This document shows, in pieces, positions 45,310 to 57,929 of a stretch of DNA of 64,000 bases. Source of the stretch: Haemaphysalis longicornis (taxonomy: Eukaryota > Arthropoda > Arachnida > Ixodida > Ixodidae); NCBI GenBank assembly GCA_013339765.2, contig CM023449.1, positions 120,160,957-120,224,956 on the forward strand, given 5' to 3'. A program made the position numbers and the translations under genes. Each line of letters begins with the position of its first letter. Position 1 is the first letter of the stretch. Under the pieces are notes generated by a model that saw only the letters and a program-made list of their open reading frames with translations, made no database searches and was not told where the DNA came from.

Positions 45310-46500
45310 TCAGTCACGGCCGGGCGGCTGGATCAAGCGACAGGCTGGCAGACATACATACATACGAACAGACAGTTTTCGCGGTTGAGTAGCCCAGGAA
45401 TGACAACATCTTTTAAAAACCCCTTGCGCTGGCTGTCTCTCAGTCGGCGCAAGCACTCGCCTACGGGGACCGCCCTGCTCCGTCCCGAAACCAGTCCCCG
45501 AACGCTAGCGCCGCGAGGGAGTCAAGCGGCGGCAAACGTAAACACCGTCACTCACGCCCTCGCCCGTTGAAATCCGGGCGACGCGGCAGGCCGCACCTTG
45601 CGGGCGCTCTTATCCAGCGGCCGTGCGAAAACACCTTCGGGCGGGGAACGCTGGGTAAACTCACCACGCTATCTACAACGGTACTCCGTGAGTGAAAACC
45701 TCCGCCGCCGCCTCCGCTGCGCAGGGAGTTTATTCCGCACGCGACATAATAACCGTTGGCTGGTAGAGCTAGAAAGCTTTGCTTTAAAAAATGGCCGCGT
45801 ATCTGCTCCTTTCGTTGCAAATGTAGACGAAAGAAAATAGTGGACTACTATAGCGCCCCTGCAAAGTAAATTACTCCCTTTTCTTTCCGCTCACCTCTCA
45901 CGGTGTTCCTCTCCCGTCTCGCTCCTCCCAAAATTACACGCTAGAGGTTTGCTCAAGTCAATTTAAATTTACCGCGTTACACTGCTCCAAGACCGGGGCC
46001 TCGAAGCCAGCGTTGCCGTACAGGCGGATACGCGCGTAAATCGGGGTGCGCTACTACAACGTTTATAGAGCCTCGTTGCCCTACTCTATGAGCGTTTACA
46101 GCAGACCGTGGAACCTATCTTGTGGAACCTTTGGGTTTTGTTGGCGTTTGATTTTTTGAGTGCCGCCAGGAGCTATAATAACGCGGGCAACAGCAGGTGG
46201 CAGTTTTCTGCAGTTTGGTGTAGTATGTCATTTGCTATCGCTGCAAATATCACCTATGTATTGATTATCTGCCTTATATTTTCGTAATGTCCGGTTCTTG
46301 TTAAAAAATGTTGACGAGTCTGAACATTAACACCAGACTTGGACGTTTAGATTTGGCTGTGAGTATACAAGAATACTGCGCAGCTTCAGTTGAACTCAAG
46401 CCGGGTGGCTGAATCGAGCCACAGACACAAAAACATGCAGGCAGACCAAAATTTTGCGTTTATGTATCCCACAAAAGACTATCGTATTTAAAAGCAAGCC
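45310..46500. repeat. Dispersed repeat family, copy 1
   Basis: GCCGGGCGGCTGGATCAAGC at about 45318 recurs as GCCGGGTGGCTGAATCGAGC at about 46396. The stretch between has blocks (CCGCTCACCTCTCAC, TTTGCTCAAGT, CAGACCAAAATTTTGCG) that recur in the same order at 57930-58440. The class is unknown. Confidence 0.5.
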
Positions 46501-46974
46501 AGCGGGAAAACAGGCCCGCACAATTCAGACCCCCAAAATAATAACTCCACCTACCTCTCTGTCATCCTAATCCTCGCATTCACGAAGCCTTCCTGTTTGT
46601 AACTAAAGTTCTTACAACATTTTTGAACGTGGTGGCCACATATTTTTTAAATTGATGTTTAATTCCTTGCGGAAACAACATTCATGCAAAAATCGCTCAG
46701 TGGGACCAAGACCAAAAAAAATATGGCATTAAGACGATAGAAAATCACACACTATTCTTTATTCACACGTATAACTCTGTGATTGAGCAAGACCACATAA
46801 GCTAAACGGTGCATCATTTCCAAAAGCTCATCAAAAACTGTAAAAGGAAAGCTTTTCACCACTACCAGCCAACGGTTCTTTCGCTCCACCCCACAAATTT
46901 CTACACCGAGAGCACAAACGTCATTTGTATTACCTCCAGACTAATACATTCCCCCATCCTATCCGGCTTCACCT

Positions 46975-47245
46975 TTTAACTGCTAGAGCTCCCCGCTTTG
47001 CCGATTTTGCGGAGAACACGGAACGCTACGCCATATGGTCGGAGGGCGTGACCAATTCCCATTCATTCCCCCCAACCTGCAACTTTCTACTGCCGAGCTT
47101 TGGGAGAGCGCCCTGGTGAGCACCGGCCTGGACAACCAGCTTCGGCTGGCTCGAGGGGCTGTCAATGCTGCCCACGCTCAAGCCTTTCTGGACTGATGAC
47201 GCCTCTTTGAAGCTGCAGTACAATCCCCCTGTTGATTTAAATAAA
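46975..47245 (+). pseudogene. I-clade-like LINE C-terminus and tail
   Basis: One frame gives CRFCGEHGTLRHMV, the C-terminal zinc-knuckle (CxxCG...LxH) of I/R1-type LINE ORF2 proteins. A second frame gives AELWESALVSTGLDNQLRLA and ends AAHAQAFLD at a stop (47194). A 3' tail with AAATAAACATTTATTC follows. A frameshift or two separates the blocks. The preceding RT and RNase H are not present. Confidence 0.55.
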
Positions 47246-47523
47246 CATTTATTCTCTCTCGCAGCGTGCGGGACAATAAGCTCAGATTTAATTTCTTTAT
47301 AGCTATAAAGTCTTACTACTACTTATTCCTACTTATACTGTACCTGCAGGCAGAATGTAGATGCACTGTTTTCTTTGCACATTTTGTTAACTTGCCTAGC
47401 TTATGCTTCATTGTCGGCGGTACTTTCTTAAAGTCTGCATGATATGCTTCTTGTTTTACACTACATGATAGATTAATTGCAATTTGATTACATTTTCATG
47501 TGCTTACTGCAATTGCTTTGTAT

Positions 47524-47580
47524 GTGATTTCCAGGGCTTTGCCAAGCTGCTAAGGCAGCTTGGCAAAGTCCTGGAATCAC
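47524..47580. repeat. 57-bp near-perfect hairpin
   Basis: Left arm 47524-47550 and right arm 47555-47580 pair along 26 positions with one bulge and one mismatch (CTTTGCCAAGCTGC/GCAGCTTGGCAAAG inner stem). The loop is TAAG. A 4-base loop is too tight for a usual miRNA precursor, and recent palindrome formation is more likely. Confidence 0.85.
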
Positions 47581-47699
47581 ACCAGTTTTGACGCCAACAA
47601 AGCCACACCAGTTTTAGGGAAATAAAAAAAAGTACCAAACTATCAAGCTGGGGAACTATTTTGAGTGCGCGCTACGCTAACAATTTTTCGAAGCCACGT

Positions 47700-48206
47700 C
47701 CAGAGAAATCTTTATTGCAGCGTCTGACAATTTTTTGAAGAGAGAAAGTGTTTTATATCACTCAATGTTGCCTTATTTTTCGTACACACCTTCCTGCTGT
47801 TCTTTCGTTCCCCTTGGCTGATTTCAAGCCTCCGTTTGCCTTGAATGTGCTCGTACTTTAATCTGTACAGTGTGATACTATCTTTCATGGGAACGTGATG
47901 TTTTTTACTTTTGGATTACGCGCGTAGTGTACTACGCTAGTGTTTCGGATTAGCATTGCTGTTTTTATTGTGCATTCTTGTAGCCGTTTGATTTGTAATG
48001 GGCATTACTGTTGCCTTGGGAGCCGTGGTGCTCGCGCGGGCTTGTATATCGTGATTATCTGCATGCTAAGTGCATTATCACTACCTTGTGTACCGCGGAC
48101 CGTGTCACTGGTCGCGTGTAAAGTCTGCGTTCTCTCCGGTTCTGTACCGCTACTGCCGTGGCTGCCAAGGGGCGTCTGGCAGAATTAAATAAATAAAAAA
48201 AACATA
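47700..48206 (+). mobile_element. LINE 3' end fragment
   Basis: Non-coding sequence ending with a hairpin (CTGCCAAGGGGCGTCTGGCAG, split here by a 9-base loop, about 48160-48181), then AATTAAATAAATAAAAAAAAC. This is the CR1/L2-type ending used by other copies in the window. The left limit is uncertain. Confidence 0.5.
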
Positions 48207-48665
48207 AAATAAAGTACTCGGCTGGGCGCGGCAGCCATGCGAGCTACCAAGTTACATCTTACTAGTTGGCAATGTGTTTCCATGATATCTCCCCCTATGT
48301 TGTTTTTCATCTGTCACTTGTACCTGTTACATGGTAAACCTCGACAGTTGTTTCAAACTCCTAACATTTTCAGTGAAGAGTGCCAAGAATTGGCTAAATT
48401 TATTCTTGCGGACGTCCTCGTGTCGTCACAGTGACCGTCAGGAAATCGACGGAGAGGATAATGGGGGGAAATCGCACTTGCCCCTTATTGAGGCGTACCT
48501 GCATTTCACTACTGCTCCTCACATATTACCTGATCGTTGGAAAAACGCTTTAAAGGAATGCTGTATTTGTCGCGATTACTTAAAATCAAACGGCTTTGTC
48601 TCATCTTTTATAGAAACTAACCAAAATAAATGTCTACCAATTTGCCGATACTCCGATTTATACTA

Positions 48666-49259
48666 CAGTAGACTCGGGATAATTGAAGCTCACAGGAAGA
48701 CCAGAATGTTGTTTGAATTACCAGAAATTTAAATTATCCGAACGTCTCATCAATTGGACTCGGGGAAGCAACGAAATGGTTCTGGATACAGCATTCAGAT
48801 ATGTTTAATATCTAAACAAAATACAAACTGGAAAAATGACAGGTCACGTGCATCCGCGGCGTGTGCGGAGGTGGCCAAGGGTCACCCGCGTCATTGTCGT
48901 ACATGCCCCGCTTGCCCCGCCTGCAGTCTTGTTTTCTTCGTTCTTTTTTTCTCAATCTTACGCGGTAGCTTGCGGACATGGTTTCTCTTTCATAGGGGCC
49001 TGCAGGTAATCGGCTTTATTTTAGACTGTTATTGGATAAAAGGATGCATATGCGTAGCTACAAGCGCCAAATACAGCTGACATTTCACGCAAGGACGAGC
49101 AAATCAGTACGACCTAAACGAATTTACGCATACGGAGAAGTTTGAATGATAGTGGCAGTAAAATGAATTGAAAGCATACCGGGCCCACAAAAATTTTGAA
49201 TATTCTTTAAATTAAATGAAAGTTTGAATTAGTCGAGTTTGATTATCGCGAGCCTTTTG
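48666..49259. mobile_element. pogo/Tigger-like MITE
   Basis: The left end TA|CAGTAGACTCGGGATAATTG and the reverse complement of the right end TA|CAAAAGGCTCGCGATAATCA are inverted copies, each flanked by TA (48664-48665 and 49260-49261). CAGTAGACTC with TA target is common in pogo-type MITEs. At 594 bp it has no transposase. Confidence 0.75.
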
Positions 49260-49569
49260 TACTTTCTTAATTTGTTAAGTTTACATTAAAGTTGCAAATT
49301 TTTGCATAAATCCTGGCTGCTGTCAATACGCGGACATCAGGGGGTGAATGTGGTTATATAAAACGGTTGTAAATGCCGCTTTATGAATACTTTTCCCCAG
49401 AAAAACAATATAACGTTCGGAAACTACTGGCGACTTGTCGTTTCTCTGAGTTATATTCACTCGTCGTGGTTTTTCACACAATGTTCACACTAAATCCTAA
49501 TGCTTTGTTCCAAATTCTGTATCCCGTCTGTGTCGTGATACAAGCGCTGGTCGTCTCCTTTCACACAGT

Positions 49570-49985
49570 GTCGCTGTAATCATCATCCTCAGCACCAGCA
49601 GCAGCATCAGCGTCATCATCGTAGTCATAATTGGAGTATTTAAGTATTCGAGTTTTATAATCACAATCATCATCATCCTACTCAGGTCCACTGCAAGAGG
49701 AAGGCCCCTTCCATTGACCTCCTTAATTCCTATGCTTCCCGAGTTCGCATTTTACTCCCTAATTTCTCCATTTAATTCCTCGGTCGAGTTAATGGCCTTT
49801 CCCATCTCTTGGTATCCGCTCTGTCAGCCTAACTGTCCACCGGCTGTCGGTTCGCGTCACAACACGGCGAGCCCAAGCCCAGTTCTTTTTCTTTATTCGA
49901 ACTATAGTATCGTCCACTCCGGTTTGTTCTCTGATCGAGGTAGCTCATTTCCGGTCCCTGAGTGTCATTCCTAACATTATCCGTT
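49570..49985 (-). mobile_element. RTE/BovB-like LINE 3' fragment
   Basis: Minus strand. One frame with few stops gives AIERIMLGMTLRDRK, then REQTGVDDTIVRIKKKNWAW, and RWTVRLTERIPRDGK. These are the conserved C-terminal blocks of RTE-clade reverse transcriptases (RRxxxMLGISLRDRI, KWNWAGHV, RWT...WxPRDGKR). The 3' end runs into ATG/GAT trinucleotide repeats at 49570-49690, typical of RTE tails. Heavily mutated and 5'-truncated. Confidence 0.8.
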
Positions 49986-49989
49986 CTAT

Positions 49990-52900
49990 TGCACCTTACT
50001 TACTCAAACATCGCTTCTTAAAAATGTTTAACAGCGCAAAAACAACGACGTTTCATACATAGTCCTCCAGCTACCAAAGCACTGAAGCTGAAACTTGGGC
50101 ACCAATGCTGCTCACTGTCTGCTTGTTGCTCATTTTTACTCCATTCCCACGCGTTCTTGGACGTCAAGCCTATTAAGTAGTGGACATGTGACAGTACACT
50201 ATGAGAGCCTCTCTGCCTGCAGCAGCGGCTGATAGGATGATGAACGAATGAATGACAAGTTACGCACATAAAGGTATTACATAGGCTTAGGGGAAGCTTA
50301 TTTTTGGAAGAATTGTGGAGTTTAACAAACAGACTATTTCGTCATGTTGCTATGCAGCTCAAGTCGGAAAATTTCGTTCATCCGTAACAGGCTGCCGGAG
50401 AAAGAAAACTACCCACCATTTACCGTTCACAAGCTACCATCCATAATGACGCCACAGAAGTGTGTATGTTTCACATGCTTATCCGCCTTCAAAACTTGCT
50501 GATGTCTTTTAATTGGGACTTTTTTGATTGTTCACGCCCAGGACCTAGATTGTTAAAAATTTGTCCAATATAGTCGTATAGAGTTTTCCTGATGTCACAA
50601 AACTTGCACGAAACATAGCTCAACAACTGCTGCCATTTTCAACGTGCTTTGCAGTAAGAAAGTCTGCGAACATTGAAATGTAAAGGCACAAAGATGACGT
50701 AGGCGGTATTGCCTTCAACTCGCCTTTAATACGGTAACGCAATTCCCCCTTGCTTATAGCAGACATCAGTGTGTCTCAAACTTGAGCCGTACGTAAAGAG
50801 CCGCACGCTGTTTCAGTAGCCCTGTAATAATTCAGTAACTGCTTCGCTGAAGGTCTTGAAAACATGCAGTCCTGTGCTTACAAGTTGCCATGGCTGCACT
50901 CCCTGCTTGGTGCCTGCATCTGGCACCAATGCCGACTGTGAGAGCATCGAAGTCTAGCGAAACGCGTCATTACATATATCGATTTCTATGTGGACGCTCT
51001 CAGTACCCCGAGCGAGTGCTCTATTCTTTCTCTTACTGCACCTACGTTTCCCTCTGAGTGTACTCCGATAGCTTTTTTTTGTTTTTTTGTGTGTGCTTCG
51101 TGCCGTAGAGCCTGGTTTGCTTCTCCCAAAAACATTTACCAACGGGAAATCTACGATCATTCGTCAAGCGCTGCTCTTCTTTGAACGAAGTGTTCACATG
51201 TTACTATTCTTTTTTCTTTAATTTATTCGTTTTATTTTGTCTGGTTTCGTGCCTGCGCTAAAGCTTATTTTGGGGCCGATTTTTGTGGTTTTGCGCAGCG
51301 TAAGGCCTGAAGGTGCTTTTCAGCCGTTCCTCAGCGCAATGTTTGCGAGGTATCTGAGTCATAACACCAGTAGCATAACACCAGTAGTAGGGGATTATGC
51401 CTAATTTTAGGTTTGCGGGAGTGACACTGCTTGGCGCGTCGCTTATCTCAACGTTGAGGCTACCTAACATGGCTAACGATGCTCTTAGTCATAGTTCCGG
51501 AGATACGAAAAAAAAACAAAAGAGGATGACGGATGAAAGGAAACTGAGCCACGTAAGTGGGCGACAAAACATAGGCCCCGTCTTTCCGAAAAAAAGTTTG
51601 TATTCTGAGGTCCTCACGAATTTCCACAAGTGATTTAGCCCTGACCAATCCCCCCTTATGAATACGGGCGAATAACTTTGAGAGCATCATCATCATCCTC
51701 ATCATACCATCATCATCATCCTTATCATCAAAACATAGCGAGAAGCGATTCTCGCTTTGTGTCAGTAGGAAAATTCTTGCGTGCTTTAATTAAAATAGCA
51801 CTTTTCAGTCCTTCAATGAAATTATCTTTTTCGTTCCAGTCTGTTTCCTAATATTGGCTTATTGGCTTTATTAGATAACAAAATTTTGGGCTTGAACGTA
51901 AACCACAATTTTTACTCAAGAAATTATGATTTTGAACTGAATTTTTTTGAAATAAATTTTAACATTCATTTGGCGCATTCTTCGCCTACCGAATTGATGC
52001 CTAAACGAAGACGTTTCATTTACAACACATAAAAGCAATATACAAAAGTTATTAGGAACATTGCTTGAATTACGGAAGAGAAATTATAGACGTTGACAAC
52101 GTAGGCAGGTTGTCATGACAATAGTACATACACTGCTATTCGACGTTAGGCGTGCTTCGCAAAGTTTTTATTTTCAACGGGGTACATATAAGGCGTTTTT
52201 TTTTTCGATATTACCCAGATCCAGAAGCTGAAACTGAATCGGATAAAACTGCAGTGACAAAAAAAGAGCCTCGGCAAGATTCCGCTAAAAAAGGTGTGGC
52301 AAGAATATACATAGGATAACGCCTTGCAAAACGAGTACGCCGATCGTAGTTTGTATCGACATGAGTCAGACCCTGCTATTTCACGGATCAAAATGTCCCA
52401 AATTTATTGGCCCAATAGGAGCAAGTTTTTTTTCTTACTTTTCGGAGGTGGTTTATTATGAATTCAGGCGGCAATTAGCAGATCGGCGAAAGATCTGCCA
52501 AAGATGTCAACGACGAAGTGAACGGAAGAAAAAGTGCCACGAAATGAAACTGAGTAAAACGATTGGATTTCATTTCGTCTCACCCGTCCCAACGAAATAT
52601 CTCTGGTGATACTTATTTTTGACTCCAATCTTTATGATTACAATACTCAAATAAATAGCTGCCGTTTACAAGCTCTGGTAAATCTGCACCCCCCCCCCCC
52701 CCATTCCTCAGAGTACGAGCCACTTCATTAACGTGAAGAAGATATGAGCAGCGTTTTCGAAATTCAGGGCAAAGCATTGAAGAGCTTGCTTACGTCGCGA
52801 GTGCCTTCAGGCGTGCCCAAGAAAATTATCCTAGGGAAGAATTCGAAAAGACCTGTTGTGGTGCCAAGAGGACTCACCTGCTCTCTATGTATAGTTGTAC

Positions 52901-54360
52901 TGTTATTGAAGCCCAGTTGCATATTTTTAATGCATTTTCAACCACACCGCAATCGCAACGTGCATGAAACTTAATTTTAAATAGTATTTTTATAAAATTA
53001 CCCCGTGAACTCGGGTGTTTCAATTCGATATGAGCCAAATCTAAACTTCACACGGCAGTATTGCCAAACTCACGGCTTAATTTTTAATTACTTGAGACCA
53101 TAAACTTCCCCTGGCTGATATGTAAAATATATCATTTAATTGCTTTGCCGGCGTTGCATTCACGCCCGGTAACAAACTTCCGCTTGTTTCTCAAGCTCGC
53201 GTTGGGTGGATCTGGCTCGTTTGAAAAAGAAAAGAACGCCTGATATGTATGACTGATGGGAGCAAACTGCAAACTTATTAGTTCTTTTTTTTCGAGCCCG
53301 TCTAGGTGGTTAATATCCTCCAAAATTTGTCAGTGCAAGACGATGATAAATTTGATGTAGATAAAACCGCACGAGAAAAAAAACAAGAACTGCACAGTGA
53401 ATGCCCAACTTTTTTGGGGGCAGTGAAATACGTCTTGTTGTGTGACGTTCGTTCGTCCACACGAGGGTAGCTACGTCCACACTTAAACCATGTGGGCAGC
53501 CACGACTGCTAAGTGGAGAGCGAGAGAACAGGCAAAAAAAAATCACGGGCGTACATTACTGAAGCGTGAAACAAAACTGGCTTCCTCATATTTTGTTTTG
53601 TTTTCGTTTTCTTGTTGTTCTTTTTTTGTCTACTGTGGAAGGGTGGAAGGAGTTTTATATGCGCCAAAGCAAATGCTAGCATCTCGTGTTATTTTTCTGC
53701 GGCGTAAATAAAGGAAAAGTTGGCTGCGTTTTTCTTATGCACATACCGAGTTTGCAGGCATGAGAAACTTCTTCACATGTCACGTTTGAGCGCAAGAGTG
53801 GACAAAGTTTTACTTCACGCCCTGCCATGCAAACAGAGGCACTGTTATATTATTCCGGTTCGTGGCGGTACGAGTTGTGGCATTCAGAAAGACGGAGCAC
53901 AGGCGATCCCCGCCAGTTTGTTTTTCGTGACAAAGGCTCCATCGTGGCCGCCATACGCTGCCAATACTGTTACACAGCACGAAAAATGGACGCAAATGGT
54001 GCCAGAGAATCACGACACTACTACCAGCATTCAAACAAAAATATGCGCGCAAGTTGGACGCTGTCGAGCAAAGATTCGTGCGTGGGAATATCAGAAAAGT
54101 ACTAAATGAAGCATTAGATGAAGCACTCCTGAGCCCTGCCAAAGAAAACGTGTTGCTTCATTCATCCTAGGATAAGCCTTCGCTCCGCACATTCCGCCAA
54201 TTTTGCAAATAAAAAACCGCATGAGCAGAAGAGAAATTTTAACACCGACGGAGTAGAACTTTGAGACGCTGTTAACTGGATAATTCTGCAATACAAACTC
54301 CCGATCAACTACGCCTTGGAACCATGCGACTAGCTTAGAGTTTCACATCTGGTTGCAGAA
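49990..54360. other. No recognisable gene; simple repeats
   Basis: Contains (ATC)n at 51686-51735 and a C run at 52689-52702. Frames at 53720-54109 and 53810-54142 overlap on opposite strands and match nothing I know. Low-complexity AT-rich stretches dominate 51750-52650. Confidence 0.5.
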
Positions 54361-54634
54361 ATAATTTTGGTCGTTATGATAATGGAATGGATGACTTTAT
54401 TCGGAGGAGGCCAATAGCCCCTGTTGTGGGACATGAGGAAAAGGGTAGGGGAAGATGGTTCATATAAAGTCCTTTCACTGCACTGTGAACGTTCACTTAG
54501 CACGATATGCACAGTTGAAGTAGTGGCGAGGACACCCTAATACGACAATCATCCGGGTATCCAAAAGGAGCCGTTCAGGAGCCACTAAGGGTGTGTTTTG
54601 GGGGTCACATAGAGAGGGGGTGAGCGATCCGCCA

Positions 54635-54952
54635 TCATATTACTTTATAGAGACCTGTTTTGAGACTAAATTCGGTAATTTGCAGTAACATCTGGGGGTT
54701 GTTTGTGACATGTTGAACATGTTCTTCAGAAGTCGTCGGGCGTACTTGCATCGCAGGAAACTGGTCGCAGTCAGTTGAGTAGGTTGGACATGCCCAGATG
54801 AGGTGGAAAAGGTTCGGTGTATTGTTGCTGCCGCAGTAGGGGCACCGAGGACTAGCAGGGTGCCTATGCATGGTCCATTTGGAGAGGAAGTCCAGAGTGT
54901 AGGCTGAGTCAGGATAGACTTTATTGGCAAAAATGTCTCCTGTTCTTGGCAC
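54635..54952 (-). pseudogene. I-clade LINE C-terminal zinc-knuckle
   Basis: 105-codon open frame: starts MPRTGDIFANKVYPDSAYTL, continues to RCPYCGSNNTPNLFHLIWAC, a CxxC...H...C zinc-knuckle, and ends at a stop at 54635. Such a knuckle follows RNase H in I-clade ORF2 proteins and is thought to aid nucleic-acid binding. It is in a different frame from the RNase H upstream. Confidence 0.75.
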
Positions 54953-55051
54953 GGACTGCAGAGGAGCTAGAAAACCAGGTGGTGAGGCATCGGCAAGCCG
55001 TTGCCAGCCGAGGTTCTTAATTCAACGGTATTTTTGCTGCCAGTCCGATTC

Positions 55052-55555
55052 TCATGCCTGTTGGGGGTCATGTCGTTCCTGGATGGATGCGGGAACCATG
55101 GGAGGATTGTGTACACACTCCCGGGCAGCATTATACGCCGACTTGTTTCTCTGCGCTTCATGTGTGTGAGTAGGAGTCCAGACCAGGCATATCTTGAACC
55201 GTTCGTGAACGAGGTCTCGGATTTTGTAAAGAATTTTGGTGGCTGTAGCATTGGGCGAGAAGGTCCTGTTCAGTTCTCGTAGAGCGACATGGGAGTCAAT
55301 GATGACGCGGAACTTGGGGGTGATAAATGAGGTTGCACTTCGTATGGTCTGAATGGCGCCGAGGATTCCGAAAAGTTCGACTTCATCACTGAGACCATAT
55401 GTGTTTCCGATGTTGCGAGAGCCATTAACCTGGGAGATGTCAGGGCAGCTCCAGGCAACGGGTGCTGTTGTGCCGTTCATGGCTGCGCCGGTGAAAATGT
55501 CGATTTCTTCCGGAGCTTTGTTGTTGGCGAGGGTGCAAAGATATTGTCCCCGCAC
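55052..55555 (-). pseudogene. RNase H domain of the I-clade LINE
   Basis: 167-codon open frame with IDIFTGAAMNG, VELFGILGAIQTI, FRVIIDSHVALREL and CLVWTPTHTHEAQRNKSAYNAAR in the order of an RNase H fold. In active enzymes the first block reads TDAS; here Asp has become Gly, so one metal-binding residue is lost. The Glu (ELFGIL) and second Asp (IIDSH) remain. An intact domain would remove the RNA strand after reverse transcription. Confidence 0.8.
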
Positions 55556-56188
55556 ATCGTGGTTACGGCGAGAAATAGGTCGGCGGTCTGAGGGGGCCCA
55601 CGGCGGACCGCTTTCAGGGTGGAATAGCAGGTGGAAAGATGTCAGAATTAAAAGTACTGTTTAATGTGTCCCACTTCAAAATAGATAGTCCTTGAGGTAA
55701 CTATTCGGGGTGCTTCTGAAAGCGTAGCGTCATCTCCTTTACCAGGGTAGCGACGGGAGGAAGCGAAACTGCTTGCAACAGTACGTCTGTTTTGGTATGT
55801 AGTGGAAGCCCCGAGATGGTACGGATCAATCGTCTGTTGCGGATGTTGAGCTAGTTTAAATGGCGGGACGCAATTCATAAACGGAAAACCCGTAAGTCAG
55901 TCATCCGAGCGCAACGTCAGGAGCAAGCTAGAGTCATGCATTCTGACGTGATCCGTCATATTTTCCAGCGATGCGAGTTATCAAGTGTAATGTGGAGTGC
56001 CAAGTAGTTCTTAAATGGCGAATCTACGCAGCGGGACTATTACAGATGCTTATCTGCAACTCCGGAAGCTTAATAATGCCATTTTTAGGGGTAATAACCT
56101 TGTTCGCCACTTGAGGTTCGATGGTTTGATCCGGGTTCGCAACGCGCTTGCCGTCAACGCAGAAAAATTTAATCTTATTAGGAGATAA

Positions 56189-56900
56189 TTACAGATTGAA
56201 TGTAGCGAGGGTGCGCTCCAAGCAGAACACAGCAGCTTGAAGCTCAATTTGCATACCTTCTTTGGAGTCATATTCGGCGGCTTCTGTCCACACGACGATA
56301 TCATCTGCATACATGGCGAAGCGGGCTGCAGAGTCTCTTTCGAGTGTGCGAGGTTGAAAAAAATAGGTCCAGAAATCGAGCCCTGAGGAACGCTTCTGTA
56401 AAGGTAGTAGGTTGTGGGCGTTGCGTCCCGCGGGTGGAGACAAATGGGTCGGTACTCCAGAAATCCACGAGCCCAATTCTAGGCCTTTTTACTGAGGAAG
56501 CCAGCGGCCAATTCTCGGAGTATGCACTCTTGGCTGACGTTGTCGAAAGCCTTGTGAATATCGAGAGCGACGATGTAGTCAGGAGTACTCTTGCGGGGTG
56601 CTCGGTTCACTACTCGTGGGAAAAGTCCAAGATAGTCGTGCGTTCCCAAATTATGGCGAAAGCCAGTTAGGGCCGGGTGACCAACCAGTCTGCTCGAGAT
56701 AATGTTGAAGCCTGTTATTGGCCATTCGTTCTATTAATTTGCATACGACAGGGTTAAGGCAATAGGCCTGAGGTTTTCGGGTTTGCGAGGGTCTTTGCCC
56801 GGCTTGGGTATTGGATGAATAATAGACGTTTTGAGGTGGTCAGGACCTCCTAGTGTCCCAAGATTTGTTTACAAGAGTCAAAAGTGCATCTTGCCCATAG
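56189..56900 (-). pseudogene. Reverse transcriptase palm of the I-clade LINE
   Basis: Frames on the minus strand give IIHPIPKPGKDP, ENLRPIALT, LTGFRHNLGTHDYL and the first catalytic box VALDIHKAFDNV (56530-56850). After frame changes come GLDFWTYFF and MYADDIVVWTEAA (about 56280-56330), which keeps the YADD active site. The frame then runs into ALERTLATFNL-like sequence. At least three frameshifts. Confidence 0.82.
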
Positions 56901-57259
56901 GTGGTGTGTTACGGATATCGTGCAATTAAATTCGGTCATAGCCCCGTGCTGAATTCAGCTGTTCTGTGATATAGCTATTCGGAGCTCGCTCAAAGTGAAT
57001 GGGGAGTCGAGGTCTCCAAGGGGTGTAGTAATCTCGATAACAGGCAGGAGAGGAAGAGACGCTTTGTCCCAGTCTGCCTAATATTAACGTGGGTCGCAGG
57101 AATGGGAAACCACACACATGTCAGCAGGAACAGGAGTGATTTGGAGAACAGTATTGTTACTCCTTGACATAAGATCGAGTAAGAACTTGGTAGAACTTCG
57201 TGGATATGGTGGGTCGTCCTTTTGTGCATAGAAGAAAGTAACATGTCCTAAAGGGTCAC

Positions 57260-57929
57260 AAGCTCCCTCAAAAACACACTTCGAGCTTCTGCTTTCTCAC
57301 CAAAGCAAGAAATGTAACGTGTACTGCTATCCCGTTCACGTGCTGCCCTACTTTTGCTGACCCATCTCGTTGTCTGGTTTCCATTGTGAGTCACGTTGTC
57401 ATGCCTGTTGTGATTTGAAAACTCCCTGGTTTTGTTCTCAATTTCCTGCAAAGATGCTTTTAGCCCTCGCGCTGGCGTTCCACAACCAGCCCTTTCCTCG
57501 GTCAGTGTGGTCCTGCAGAGAAAGCTTTGTTGAAACCAACGACGCGAGCTGTAATGTAGAAACGCAACAACAGAACACCAATTTCATCCATTTCCTTTTC
57601 GGGAAAAATACAGGAAGCACGGCTCGAATGCACGCGAGGAACCCTCAAACCCCAGTCGCTCGCTGTCCTCTTTCGCCCCAAATTGTGGAAAACCTAAAAA
57701 AACTGCATGTAGAATACGTTCACCCTGCCAGGCTTCACGATCGATGATCCTAAACCTACGCACCGCCGCGGCTCATGACAGCGAGAAATAAATAACCTCT
57801 GCCACACAAACGTAATAATGCTAAAGAAAAAACAACGCATCACGTGGTTTATGTTGCACTTGGGAGGAAGGTAAAAAAACTGGCCGCGTAGCTACTAACT
57901 TCGTGGCAAAGGTCGTCGCAAAACCATGT
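57260..57929. other. No recognisable feature
   Basis: The frame at 57370-57747 (125 codons, plus) has several Cys and His but no pattern I can name. Confidence 0.45.

Larger units (their letters stand above)
54373..57250 (-). mobile_element. I-clade LINE with RNase H, 5'-truncated
   Basis: Minus-strand non-LTR element. From its 5' side it has an RT lead-in (about 57000-57110), RT palm (56480-56850), the YADD box (about 56310), thumb/connection remnants, RNase H (55052-55555), a C-terminal CCHC-like knuckle (54700-54870) and a 3' end CTCCGAATAAAGTCATCC near 54380-54410. An RNase H after the RT is characteristic of the I group. The endonuclease/ORF1 half is missing and the frame is broken many times. 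Confidence 0.85.

Noticed and set aside
47524..47580. A microRNA precursor
   Set aside because: The loop is only 4 bases and the stem nearly perfect. Typical precursors have larger loops and more bulges.
51686..51735. A second RTE-type LINE tail
   Set aside because: The (ATC)n stretch has no RTE coding remnant on either side, so it is treated as a plain microsatellite.
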